Of a stretch of 64,000 nt of DNA, positions 34,060-46,100 are shown piece after piece. Each line of letters begins with the position of its first letter. The stretch's first letter is position 1. Position numbers and translations under genes: made by a program. The stretch comes from Lepisosteus oculatus. Taxonomy: Eukaryota > Chordata > Actinopteri > Semionotiformes > Lepisosteidae. The stretch is taken from the NCBI RefSeq assembly GCF_040954835.1, contig NC_090706.1, positions 38,263,148-38,327,147 on the forward strand, in the 5' to 3' direction. The notes beneath the pieces are model-generated. The model searched no databases and was not told the origin of the DNA. It saw only the letters and a program-made list of their open reading frames with translations.

Positions 34060-36330
34060 CTCTTGCTTGGAGACCTCTTGGAATTCATGGAGCTCTGGGG
34101 ACTTCCAGAAAATGTGGCCCTCTGCTTCTTCTTTTTTTTCCCCCTAGAAAATGTTTGTCCAGTCTATTTCTGGGATACCCTGGAGAGATATTTAAGTCAA
34201 GGTCATCACATCTCTTCCTGTCTGCATTTCTGTTTGTAGTAGCATTACACAGTAACTAAGTGAAACTCGGCTAATTCTCAAATGAGCATCACAACAGGAG
34301 CGGCCATGTCTATCACAGTTCACCTAGGTCAAGGCCACTGGTGTGATGACGACAGAGGTCAAATATTCCTCCAAGGAGTGACCACTTTTAACAGCTCTTG
34401 CCGGATAAGAACATAAGGTTAAAAAGTGAGACTTGAAAATTCAGCCCAGTTTGCTCATTATTTTGTGAGTTACGTCTTGATCGGAGCATCCAGACGCCCT
34501 GTGTCTTGAGAGATCTCAGTGAATCAGCTTCAGTCGTGGCTCAGCAACTTGTTTCTGACACCCACCACCCTTTGTGTAAAAATAGCCTCCTGTTTTCTGC
34601 CCTGGGTACGATTGTGCACAACAGATTATCGTACGTGGTGGTAATAATACATTATTGTTTGCTATTTCAGGTCTTTTCCTCTCTTGTTTTTGTATTTCAA
34701 TTCACTGTGCTCCTACAATAATTCTAAAACACTGGTTGCATTGTCTGCAGTAGTGTACCCTTCAGGCATGTGTGTTTACTGCATGAAAGAAGATGTAACC
34801 TCCAGCTGTGATGATGGCTATTTTCAGGTGGATCTTGACACTGTAGCATTTAAAAGGAAAACAGCTGGCAATTACAGCCCTGGCCTGTTGTGTTCATGGA
34901 AAAGCTTCTCCGAAAGAAACCGCAGCTCTGACATCTGGATACCGGGTGGCAGTGCTTATAGAAGTAATGTCCCACAAGAAAATAAGGAGGTAAAAGAAAC
35001 AATTGCACACAAAAACAATAAAGCCTGCGGAGTGATGGCTCTTGAGTGATCTGAAGGAAACTGATCGTTTCTGGTGATGGGCGGTCTCCCTCTTCTGCTC
35101 TCCTGCAGTGACAGAGGGTGTAGTGAGACAGGCACTTGCAGATCAGCGCAAACACAAGCCCAGATCACAGAAGAGCCTCATCCTGCCTGCACAATGTCGT
35201 TCTTATTTTTAATTAGCATTCCTTGTGTTTACTGACATGCAGAAGTATTTGTCCCAGACCTCCTCCTTTCTTGCTGTCTCTCTGGTGTCCTCCTCCACCA
35301 CGGCCCTGCCCTCCTCTGAATCGCTCTGCGTTGGCTGTTTGTTTCCCCTCGTGGGGACACTCTTGGGGTAACGCTGTCCTGTGCGTTACACTTGTCCTGT
35401 CCCCCATGTCCCCTCACCAGTGCTGCTCCTGTGGGCGGCTAGGACACCCTCAAGTACTGTCAGAACAAAAGCTGAAAAAAAGGCTGCAAACCATATCTCC
35501 CAGATGTCCATGGAGAACCGCAGTTGAGTGCTACAGTACATTTTAGTAAAATCTGAATAGCTCTTTTGTTAGAGGAGTGACAAGAGGAAAATTTGACCTT
35601 TTCATTCCACATAATAAATGGATTCCAAATATTGTTTCAATTATTAGCATTGGTTAGATGAAAAAAAATTAGCTTCAGCAGTAAATATTGTTGATAAATG
35701 TGGTATGTACTTCTAATGCCTTGGTATTATTTTTATGTTATAATAATAATAAATATCCAGCCAGCAAAGTTTTTTTTTATAAATCTACTGGTGTACTTGC
35801 AGCCTTAATGAAATTCAAAGAGGACAGTTTGAACCGCCATTGATAAAGCCAAGGAGAGGGTGGCTAATTGGTGGTGTGTCATTTTCCAGTCTTCTTAAAT
35901 GACCTATTAACGGAGGGGCTATAAATGAGAAGGAAGGATTCCTGGCGATGATTTTTGACTGTCTTGCACTACGTTAGCTTTGTTGTGGAAAGGCTTCATC
36001 TCTGATTTTCCCTTTCAAAGCTACAAGATCCATGAGGCAGGTTCTTCTCAGCTCTGTTCTTGGAGAGCCCAGTGTCTGATATGTTTCACATTTCTAAAGT
36101 GGATGAAAAAAGCAGAGCAGGTATGTAGACAGCTAGGATCTTTTCCGTTTTCTGTGAAACATTATAGATGACTCTGGCAAACCAAATGCTAGGATACTTT
36201 GTTTAGTTAAAAATGTAGAATTTAAGTCAAAGCATCTTCTGTTCAAAATTCAGGACTCATTTAGAATGTTGGTAATTTGTGTCACAAAATGGTGCAGTTT
36301 TTTTGCACCACATTATGGGAAAGATAATGC
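34060..36330. other. Non-coding stretch
   Basis: No coding exon recognised. The 121-codon frame 34684-35049 has no family features. A 6-bp hairpin GGTGCA...TGCACC spans 36291-36309. Confidence 0.45.
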
Positions 36331-36344
36331 TTCTCTGGCATCGG

Positions 36345-36695
36345 TCTACAGAACAAACTAAAAAGAATGTCCTGCCCTGAGAGGCTGAAAGAACTAAACC
36401 TCTTTAGTCTTTAGTCTTGAACTGAGAAGGCGAGGAGGGATCCTGATACAAGCATTCAAAACCCACAAGGGTCAACCCAGGGGTTCTTCAGAATGAGCAG
36501 TGAAACAGGAAGTTGGACAAGAGACAGTTCTGTACCCAAAGGCTTGTGGGAGTGTGGAACAAGCCGCTGAAGCCCAGGCCTAGGCTTCCTTTAAGAAATG
36601 GTTGAATGTGATGCATGGATCAGTGAGCTCCTTCCTACCAGACGGGCTGAATGGGCCCACTGGACTCTCGTTTGTATCCTTTCTTATGTCCCTAT
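36345..36695 (+). mobile_element. CR1/L2-type LINE 3' fragment
   Basis: ERLKELNLFSL starts near 36379 (the family's C-terminal motif ERLKELNLFSLEKRRLRGDLI). Frameshifted remnants of DP...GFFR follow, then GTGGGAGTGTGGAACAAGC (VGVWNKL) and the tail GGGCTGAATGGGCC...TTCTTATGT typical of these LINEs. Stops after FSL show it is dead. Confidence 0.75.
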
Positions 36696-36699
36696 GACT

Positions 36700-38785
36700 C
36701 ATCAGGCGCCTGCAGTGGCATCACTGAAGGACTGGCCACTCCGCCCACTGTCACCGACCTCCTGTAAAGCACCAGGGAACTTTCCATGTGTCAGAAGATG
36801 AATGATCCGGCATCAGAGGCACATGTCTGCACATCTTCATTGTTCCAGCGCAGCACAGAGGGCTTAAACTTTAAAACAGCTGTCAGTTCCAAACTGGGTG
36901 GGTATATATATATTACAAAACAAAACACACCAAACTTTGTTTAAAACATATTCAAACAAAAGTTAATTAATAAGTTCTTTGGAAATGAATAAGTTCCTTG
37001 GAAGTTTGAGGAATTGTGAATCGAGGTTTGTGAGGGGGTGGCAGACCCTGAGAGTCACACACTGAAGCCCAGTCCATCAGGTATCTGAGATTCCATGTTT
37101 ATTCCCTCTGGTGTGCACTTGTAAATGTTTTATTAAAGCCACTACGACCTCATTGTTCTGACACATTACCCAGCTGTTTGGTGGCGTGACAGTGCTTAGT
37201 TAAACATTTAAACCTGCCTCTATAATTCATTGCTGTTTCTCTTCCCTCGTTAAACCATTTTCCTGCTTCTATCCAAACTCTTCCTAAACATCTACATAGC
37301 GTGTATGATACACTGGCGGCTACTCACAGTCAAACCACAAACCTTGGAGCCCTTTTTTGCTAATGAATTTTAGTTTGCTTCTAAGCAATCAAGCCAATAT
37401 TTTAACATCCATCTTTTTCCTGTATATCCTAGCACTTACTAGAAAAAGGGTAACACATTAGGCAGCCTTGTAATGCATGACGACATACATTCTGCATCTT
37501 AATTTGTTTCTTATTTGTGTTGAAGGCTTGTTTCTCCAAAATCGATTGCGAATTTCTTCATGCACTCAGGTTAAAAGTGCTCGGTTAAGGAGGGTGAAAG
37601 CGCTGCATGAACATGTGCCTCTTGCTGGAGCTCCTGAGTCCGCTGGCCAAATTATTAGGAAACCTCACTCAAATAAACAGTCTCTCTTGGTGGCAGACAA
37701 TATGTGTCTTCCAGAGCCCAGATCACTTTCCTATAGAAGAAGGGTGGGACCAGTGGGGCAGCCAGCTCAATCTCACATGATTCTGTGGAAAGGACAAGTC
37801 TCTCTGCTGGCAAACTTTATGAGTGAGTGTTTGTGAGGTTCGCCTTCCGTGTAAGAGATGCACGGATCTCGGCGCAGAGGTAACTCGGATATTGTCAATC
37901 TGAGCCCGTCTGCCCGAGTTCAGTGTGTCTGAAGTGTAGACATGGCAGAACCGTGCTGCCTGGGGAGGGGGTGTTCAAGGAAGCTTCCCACTGCACTGAG
38001 GTCCCCTTCCCTTTCTTCCTCTGCGAAACCTGCTTCCTCTTCCTTTCCCGCTCAAAGACATCCTCTTTGCGTGATGAATTCCACGTGGCGATGTAACTAC
38101 GGTATATACCATAAAACCGTAACATTGAGAACAGGGTGACCCGCAGCTGGACTGAAGGCCCAACACTGTTAGAAATCTGACATGGGGGAGCAGCAGGGGA
38201 GCCGCAGATGAACAGACATGTGTTTAAAGGCACAGAATAGGGTGTTGCTTAATTATCCACTTTGGATTCTGTCTCTATCTGATGTTTTATTTCTTGTATG
38301 GTGTTCATGACACTGAAATGCCATATACTGTACGAGCAATGCAATTCTTCACCTGCGTGGTATTCATAAGTATAGCATGTGCATTCATGAGTTTCCAACA
38401 ACTCTGGCAGATGGGTACATTCATGTGACCCATCAGTACTCTTTTCTAGATTTGACATTAGTAATGCCTTCTCTCTGTCTGGCCCAAACCTTTAGGGCAG
38501 ATTTTCTGTCATTGTGTAGGCAGGCCCTTTCAGATGTGCACAGTGTAGTGAAGTGAGATATTTTGCTTAGTGAACATCGGGATAAAGCGGCACATGCTCA
38601 CTCTTCGTTTTTCCAGTCCATGTTTGTTGTGTTTATTGCAGTGTGGTATGTGTATTACTTTGCTTGTATGCTCATGCTTTCATTTCATTTTCATTTCCCC
38701 GGTGTCTGCTGATGTCAGTTATCTTAAATCTTTATCTGGGTGCCATAAATCTTATGACTAACCATGAATGAATATAATTATACAT
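36700..38785. other. Non-coding stretch
   Basis: No gene recognised. A TA-rich run lies near 36903-36912. The 119-codon frame 37477-37836 has no domain or splice support. Confidence 0.45.
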
Positions 38786-38789
38786 CATC

Positions 38790-39067
38790 TCTGGCAGCCA
38801 AACATCGATTTTCTTATAATTCAGGGTCACGGGGAAGCCAGAGCTGCAGGCACAAGGCAGGGTGCACCCTGGACGGGACACCGAGGGCAGAAGCACACTC
38901 GCGTCAGGGCAAATGTTCCCAGAAGCCAGTTAGCCTACCGGCATGTTCTGGGGCTGTGGGAGGAAACCCACATGAGCATGGAGAGAGCTACGAACTCCAC
39001 ACAGACAGCCCCCCAAGTCTGGAACTGAACACAGGGCCCCAGCGCCACTGCGCCACTGTGCGACCCC
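38790..39067 (-). mobile_element. tRNA-derived SINE (family B), near complete
   Basis: On the minus strand it begins GGGGTCGCACAGTGGCGCAG (A-box-like) and CCTGTGTTCAGTTCCAG (B-box), continues GTCTGTGTGGAGTTCGTAG, CATGTGGGTTTCCTCC, CCCAGGGTGCACCC as TCCAGGGTGCACCCTGCC, and ends in GGCTTCCCCGTGACCCTG. This order is the common fish SINE type. Related pieces occur at 13958-14004 and 43020-43145. Confidence 0.8.
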
Positions 39068-39069
39068 AT

Positions 39070-40645
39070 CACTGGCCGATATAGTGGCATTGAGGGTCAG
39101 GGTACTGATGCTGTGGATCAGAGACTTGTGTTGCAGAACTGGGGGTGGAAGACACCAAAGAAGCACATCAGAGCTCTCGCCTTTAATCGGGTCCTTTGAA
39201 AGTGTTCAAAGAGCATGTCATTTTGTTCTGTGCCTGCTGGCCCAGGGTGATTTGTTTCAAGATGCGTTGCCGCAGAGTGAAATTGGTTCCCTTGTTTTCT
39301 AAAAGTCGCACTGAAAGTATAAAGTGACAATCGTAGCAGTAGATAATGGTAGTATAAAATTGGAATTACTTCATAGTATTAGAATCTGGCCGATGTTCTA
39401 GAGGAAAATGGAGAAAAAATTGCACAGGAGCAGAAAGCATTGAAAATCACACTTTTGGTTAATATGCATCCTCATATGTAAGTTATTTTTTATTTCAAAT
39501 CTCTTATTCTTCAAAGGCTTACTTCACATTTTAAAAAAATGAGCTGTCCCCTCTGACTGAATGAGCTCAGCTTCCTCATCTTTGGTAGGCTGTGCAGAGT
39601 GAATGAGACAATGCAGTATGTGTTCAAAATGTTAAAGATGACTGGATGTAAAGAACAAAGAGACCTTGATCACTCTTTAACTGTATCACTGTATTAATGA
39701 GGTAAGTAGGTAACAGTCTATGTAGGTGAGGAAGATGAAAAAATGAATCGAGGTTCGTGATACTGTAGGTGATTTTTCTGCATTCACTTTCTTTTGTCCG
39801 GCCTGGAACTGTACCAGAGAGCCTGTGCATTGTAATGGTTTATTTGGTCACTAGGACAGGTCTGAAGGGCAGACAGCACATATATAGTTGTACCTACTAG
39901 ATGCTCAGTGCAATAAGAGGGAAAGCTTTGCTCTGGATGTTCTCATGTGTTACTCATACACGTCATCTGATCCATCAACCACGTTGCTAGGCCCCATTTC
40001 AAGGACTGCAGAATTGGTATAAAGGTTCTTGGCTTTAGGATGTAAACCCATCCTCGATGAGACACTCTCAGGAAGGAAGTTCCCTCCTTTTAATATGCTT
40101 TAAACACCCTTGTCTCTTAAAGCCCTCATAAACAGCTCTTAGTGTATTAGTTTTCACCAACAAGGAGAGGGCTTAAGAAATCATTCTCATGTCTGAGGCA
40201 GGACTTGTGTTTAAGATGGATACTACAGCAGTGCTAGCTTCTAAGCTGTAGGAAAGACAGAAGGAGGCAGAAAAAATCCCCAAAATAAACACCATTCATG
40301 CACTTTCTCTGCAAAGTGAATGGGAACCCAAGTCTCCGGAATGAAACATTATTAACTACATGCTCTACTGGAACAAGTAACAATTTGCTTGACCTAATAA
40401 AATCTTCACAGCATCTTGAAATCAAATGTCAGTTTTAAAGGGCAACATCACATGTAGTTTGCAGAGTATGGGCTCTCTATAGCTACTCTTCTGAGGAAAT
40501 GAAATCCAGTCCAAGAACTAGAGCGTAACTCTGTATTTGAAGAAGCAGAGATGAATTCTCAATATCTGCACTGTGTAGCCATGTTCACGCACTGAATAAG
40601 GTGTGTGGAATAGGTTTTATAAGTCACCCTAAGCCATTTCCAAAG
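39070..40645. other. Non-coding stretch
   Basis: Nothing recognised on either strand. Confidence 0.5.
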
Positions 40646-40650
40646 GTTGG

Positions 40651-41210
40651 TTTCACGATCGTAATTCCTCTTCTTAAGGGCGCTCTGGCCCTTTTGTATT
40701 TTAGTTGATTATGTGCACCTCCCCCCCTCTTCTGTCTCCTTATTTAAGCCTGGTGCTCTTGCTATTCTTGGCTCAGCACTGTGAGATGGAAGCCCGGAAG
40801 CCCGCCTGCCAGCAGGTCCAGGAGAGACCCGACGCCATAGGCTTCGTCACGGCGTCCTGACCATCCGAGTCCAAGGCTCGGAGCGCCTGGCCTCGTCATC
40901 CTGGGTTTATTCCCTGTCCCTGTTCCAGATCCCGTTCTGGATTTTAACCATGTTTTGTCTCGTCTTGGATGGATCACCCGGTTTTGGACTTTGGACTGCG
41001 CCCTGGATACCCCATTTGGACTGTCTGGATCTGTTTGGCGTTGCCACGCCCCCCGAGCACCAGATCACGGTCGTCACGCCCCCCTGTGTGTCTACCCGTC
41101 CAATCTTGCTGTACCTCCCCAGATGTCCTTCTCCACTTACTTCCAGATTACACCGTCTGCATAGGGTCCTGAACTACGCTTTGCAGGAGCCTGGACCGGC
41201 TCCCGTTACA
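40651..41210 (+). mobile_element. Solo LTR with 5-bp target-site duplication
   Basis: It is bounded by GTTGG at 40646-40650 and GTTGG at 41211-41215. The 560-bp body starts TTTCACGATCG (expected TGTCACG with one change) and ends CGGCTCCCGTTACA. It contains TATTTAAG near 40741 as a TATA-like promoter and the GC-rich downstream region usual for fish Gypsy-type LTRs. A 91-codon frame inside is non-functional LTR sequence. Class is inferred from LTR architecture and 5-bp duplication. Confidence 0.65.
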
Positions 41211-41215
41211 GTTGG

Positions 41216-43015
41216 GAACACCTGAAAATTGTTCATCGATTAAACAAGTACCTTATTAAAGTAAGGAAATGCCTTAGAGCTCAATATTTTGGTTCCAAAA
41301 TGCTGTGGTGAAATACTTAATTTAAGAAATCACGCACAATTGATCACAATTAGATTGTTCCAAGTGTTCAGAAGCTGTCAGTTTAATGGTTATTTCAGAG
41401 CCTGCTAGAGAGCAGCGCTCCAGGAGTTGGGCTGGAAATGCCTGCACTACGGGAAAAAACAATCTGTTTAAGCACTTCAGAGTCCTGTTAACAAGAGGCG
41501 TCATCAATCAAGAAGATGGCTTTCATGGACTGGAGCAGTTCTAAGCCCAGGATTGCTTATTACTAATCTTGGGAATCCAATAAGAACCCAAAGCTCAACA
41601 GTGATTAATGACTGATCTTTAATGAAGTACCATGGAGCTGAAGAGAAAGGAGAATTCTTATTCTATATTAGGGTGCATTTGATAGCGAAGGAGAGTTGAA
41701 GAACTGTTTTAGTTTGTCACCAGAGGCCCATTCCAGTCTGCTGTATGGTCTGGCCAGGCCTTGAGTCCTTCACGTTTGACCCACCTGCCCGTTTCACGTG
41801 TTAAATCCAAAGCCTGATGTCAGCTTTCCATTGTGGAGAGGGAGGAAAGCTGGTGGCATCGTCACTGAGTGACAATCTGGAATGCTGCAGTTCGTGGGAA
41901 GATTTGAAGATTTGATTTAGTCCAAGCTTCTGTAATGACCTGAATTATACTTGGAGGAAAAAGAAGGAATTGGCACAGGTAGGTTCTGCAAAATCAGAAG
42001 TGGCGACACCTGAAAGTGAACAAGATCGGAGATACTCTGGCATTGCTCCTTTTAATGCAATGGTTTTTGTCTTTATTTTACTGAAAAAGCTGAGAATACC
42101 CAGATGATTGTTCGCGATGTGTCAGACTGGGGGGTGTGCAGCGTGCCCCTGACGTTGCCAGTACCATCTGAGCTTCTGATTGCCAGGCGGTGGTGCATGG
42201 ATGATCGGCCCTATTACGCGTGGCAAGCGGAGGGGGTTTTAGTGGACCCCGGTGGGCGGTGAGTTTGTATTAAAAGAAGAGCTCGAGGTTGCTCAGGATA
42301 GCCTCTTTGCCATGACAGCTGGAGAGCAGGATGGAACAGTATGAAGCGGTGCACGCCCTTTGGGGCTGGGGACACTTGTTTGACCCACGCTGGTGAATCA
42401 GGAGGTGCAGCCTTCTCTCTCCTGACATTTCCGCCCCTGCAGTGATGTACACTCAGGCCACACGGCATCAAAGTGATGTTTATATCTCTCGGGCTGGTAA
42501 TGCTCTTCCTATAACTTCCCTTCCCATCTTTTAAGTCTTTTCCTGGGAAGAGCTTATCTCTCTTTATAAGTCCAAATGGTTGTGCTGTTAAATTAAGGAA
42601 GTTAACACTGGCAACAAATCTTAAGCAAAGATTTTATGAGGTCCTTGTGGGGTCAACACCTAAGCCATTAATCCATTTAGTTGTGTTTTTGTAACCAAGT
42701 TCACACAAACATTTGAGGTATTTTTCACATGACTGCATCATCCCTTCCTTTCCTTCTTTCCTTGGATGGGATTCCGGGTTTTTGATTCCCTACCTCCTTC
42801 CCATGGCTGACATGCACACTGTGCAGCGAGGAAAACCTGAAACAGAGAGGAGGAGAAGAAATGAACAGCGTCTGCAAAAGCCCTTCCCACAGACCTTCTT
42901 TCATCTCTATTTGCAAAGCGAATTTTCCTGTTTGTGGTGGAGCTGAGTGACGGCAAAGACAGACAAGAATAACCTGACAGAATTTAAAAAAAAACAGAGC
43001 TGCTGGCTTCTGTGG
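41216..43015. other. Non-coding stretch
   Basis: No exon or repeat recognised. Confidence 0.5.
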
Positions 43016-43019
43016 CAGT

Positions 43020-43145
43020 CTGGGTATCCTGGTGACCACCCTCTAATGGACTTGTGTCCTGTCCTGGGTGTATCCTGCCTCATGTCCGTTGTCCGCCGCG
43101 ATAGGCTCTGCACCATCCTATATTCGCTCATGGAAAATGGAGGGA
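43020..43145 (+). mobile_element. SINE family B, 3' fragment
   Basis: TGTCCTGTCCTGGGTGTATCC, TGTCCGCCGCGATAGGCTC and TCATGGAAAATGGAGGGA are the body and tail of the family in sense orientation. The head is missing. Confidence 0.6.
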
Positions 43146-43149
43146 CGGT

Positions 43150-46100
43150 TCGGGTCAGCTTCTGATTTATCCATCTCTCTTCCCGAGGGAGGCCTCAAAG
43201 ACGGGAGAGAAGCTGAGCTGTGCCTTGAGGTCCGCCACATTGCAACTTACCTTTCGGGTTCTGCGGGGTTTCTGCTGGTACTAGAACAGAGGGAAGCTGA
43301 AGCTTTGGTTGCTTCCTGCTTTCTTCCACTTTGTAAATAGATTTTTATGATTGAATGCTTGAAGTCACAGATGACACATCATTCTCGGCTTGCCATGAGT
43401 TCGCATCGCTGCCGGGAGGATAAATGTGAGCCACAGCAATTACCTGCATCCTGGTGTGCTGTGTGGGCGTTCTGTTCTTCAGTGTGAGTCATTCCATTCA
43501 AGTGCTCCAGACCATGTAGCCCACTGACTTCCATTCTTCAATATGCATTTCCTCATATCGAGTACTTTTTTTAAAGCACAATTTTCAGATTTGTTCTTAG
43601 ACAGTATCGTCTGTTTATCAAAAGCTTCTGTAGGCACATTGTAACTTAGCTGTCTCTTGTTGCATTTGTAATGAAAGAAGACTAGACAGCTAAGCAACCG
43701 TATTCAAACTCAACCTGTTTGTGACAATGAAGTCACACTGCTTGAACGTACCTACAGGCAAACATGAAAACTGAACTCGCTGAATTATGAAATCCTGCCT
43801 CAAGTTTTGTGGCAAACCGGACCTGTGGAAGACGGAAAAGAACTCCAGCACACATCGCTTGGACTGACATACACAGACAATTTCATAGCCTGCAGCTTGT
43901 TTCCTGTCCGGTTCAATGTGCTGCATTTTCTCTATCCCTGTTATTAGGCTCCACCAATCAGGGTTTACGTGTTAAGCTGTCTTTAAGATGATTGGTTGTT
44001 GTTGAATTGAATAGGGGGAGCTCTGGCCTTTTCAAAATGTATGTGAGGTTTGAGGTTTGGTGGAGGGCTGGAATAAAATGAAGAAAGAGTGCCATTTGGA
44101 AAAAGCTGAAGCATGAGAGTTTTTATTCGAGTGGCTGTTAGGTGTGTTTCTGTGTTTGTGGAAGGAGCGGTTGGATTTTAGTTGGGTTTTGTTTACTCTC
44201 CATCATATTTACCTCATGGCTGTGTGTTGTTTGACTTAACAATTGAATCAAATGATTGTACAATGTTTGCCTTGTCCTGTGTTGTATTTATTTGTCTCGA
44301 ACACTGTGAATACAAGCCTCACTTTGTTTTTTTTTCGGCGTACCCCAGAGTGGAGCTCCTTCTGTTTTTTCCACTGTCTCTGCTGCTCTACTGAAACAGT
44401 TGCCAGCAACATCGCTAAAAACCTGCATTATTTTAACCCCGTGAGACCCAAGCATAGATTTTCTTTCGTGATTGGATCACACATTCGGAATGTCCTAATA
44501 TTGTTCTTTTACGGATGGTTGTGTGGTTGGTTGCCCATGTCTAGAGTAGCTCGGGTTTTCTGAAGTACTCTCGCGCCAGTGGAAAAGCCATTGTTTGTCT
44601 CTGGAAGCTGCGGGTTTCTAGAGCTGGGGTCTTATCATCACTGGCTCAGTCTGGAGGGCCCCAGTCTGTCTACAACTCGCAGCTCTGAAATCTGTCAGTT
44701 CCATTTTAGTCCTTTGGTTGTCTAAGCAGGGTTTTCCAGTTACTCCTTTGCTTCCGAAAAGTACACTAAAAGAGTTACATGACACAGGTCAAAATACAGG
44801 AAAAACGTTGTCTGCCTATTATACAGCATGAAAACCCTCGAGATCAGCTGTCTCCCAGTTCGTATTGGTCTTAAACTAGATTTTGCTAGATTGAAACCAT
44901 TTATGTTGCTGTAAAAAATCTTGAGTTTGAGAGAGACTTTCAGAGCTGAAATGATCTGAGTTATTTAGATAACAGAGAGGGAAAGGTGTGTGTTGGGAAG
45001 GTGCTGAAACATGCTGGGTGCTTCATAGCCTGGCATGACTGTGCCCACTGGATTTCTGTTGCTGTAAAAGCCATTGGGCTTATTTTATATGGTGAGTGGT
45101 TACCTCTTAACGGGCCAGCGCACACGGTTAATTTGCAAGTTCTGAGCTCGTGCTGAAGAGGTAAAAATGGAGACCAAAAAGCTGACTGTTCTTGAGGTAG
45201 TGGTACTAAATATCCAACAAGTTACTTTAAAACTGCACCTTTCACCTAACTCAAAGGACCTTCTTACCGATGCACCAACGATCCTGTAGACATCTCTGGC
45301 CACCTCTGGTGTGAGACATGGCGGCTGTTTTGTTACCAGCACATCGAACACTAGCACTAGACAGGAGAATTGCTCAAAATGGGTCTGGGTGATGGGGAGA
45401 CGCAGTCCACTGCTTCCTTACAGAAAGTTACAGAAAGCTCATAGATGGCATGGAGCTCCGTGTATTTTACAAATATATTCTAGCCTTTGGACTCTTTAGA
45501 ATGGTGAGATACTGATTGTAAGAGCCCTGATTTAATAAAAGAGCATTTTCACAAGAGGAAAAAGGCTCTTTTGATGCACGGGCTTGGCTGACACAGCTAA
45601 TGAGGAAGGAACTTGTTTGTATAATGGGCCCTCTTTCTGTTGATGTTGGCCTTAAAACTGTTTTAATGCCATTTAATTTTTTTTAGATGGTGTAGCTCTG
45701 AACAAGAACTGTTTTGTTATGGTAAGGCACATCCAACCAAACGCAGTGGATTGCCCATTTTATTTCCTCATCATTCCAAATTTTAAGGGACATAAAACAA
45801 GGCAAATTCCTGTTCCTTTTATTCAGATTAAAAATGTGTTGATGTGATCACAGTATGGTATGTGTATTGCTTTGGATTTTGCAGTAGAACACCTTTCATG
45901 CACACATCAAACGCATTTCTTACCTTCGAATTATGTATTTGGGGTTTTTGCCTTTGTAACTGGAATGTTGCAGTGTGAAGCACCTTACAGTCTGTTTTTA
46001 TTGAAAGCATTAGTTTGTGCTGTGTGTATAAAGGTTGTTCCAAATTACCGAGAGAAGTTACATAGACATTACACTTGATTCAAGTGTCCCAGTAACTCCT

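Noticed and set aside
40950-41225. 91-codon frame near 41 kb
   Set aside because: Lies within the solo LTR leader; coding appearance comes from its GC-rich transcribed region.
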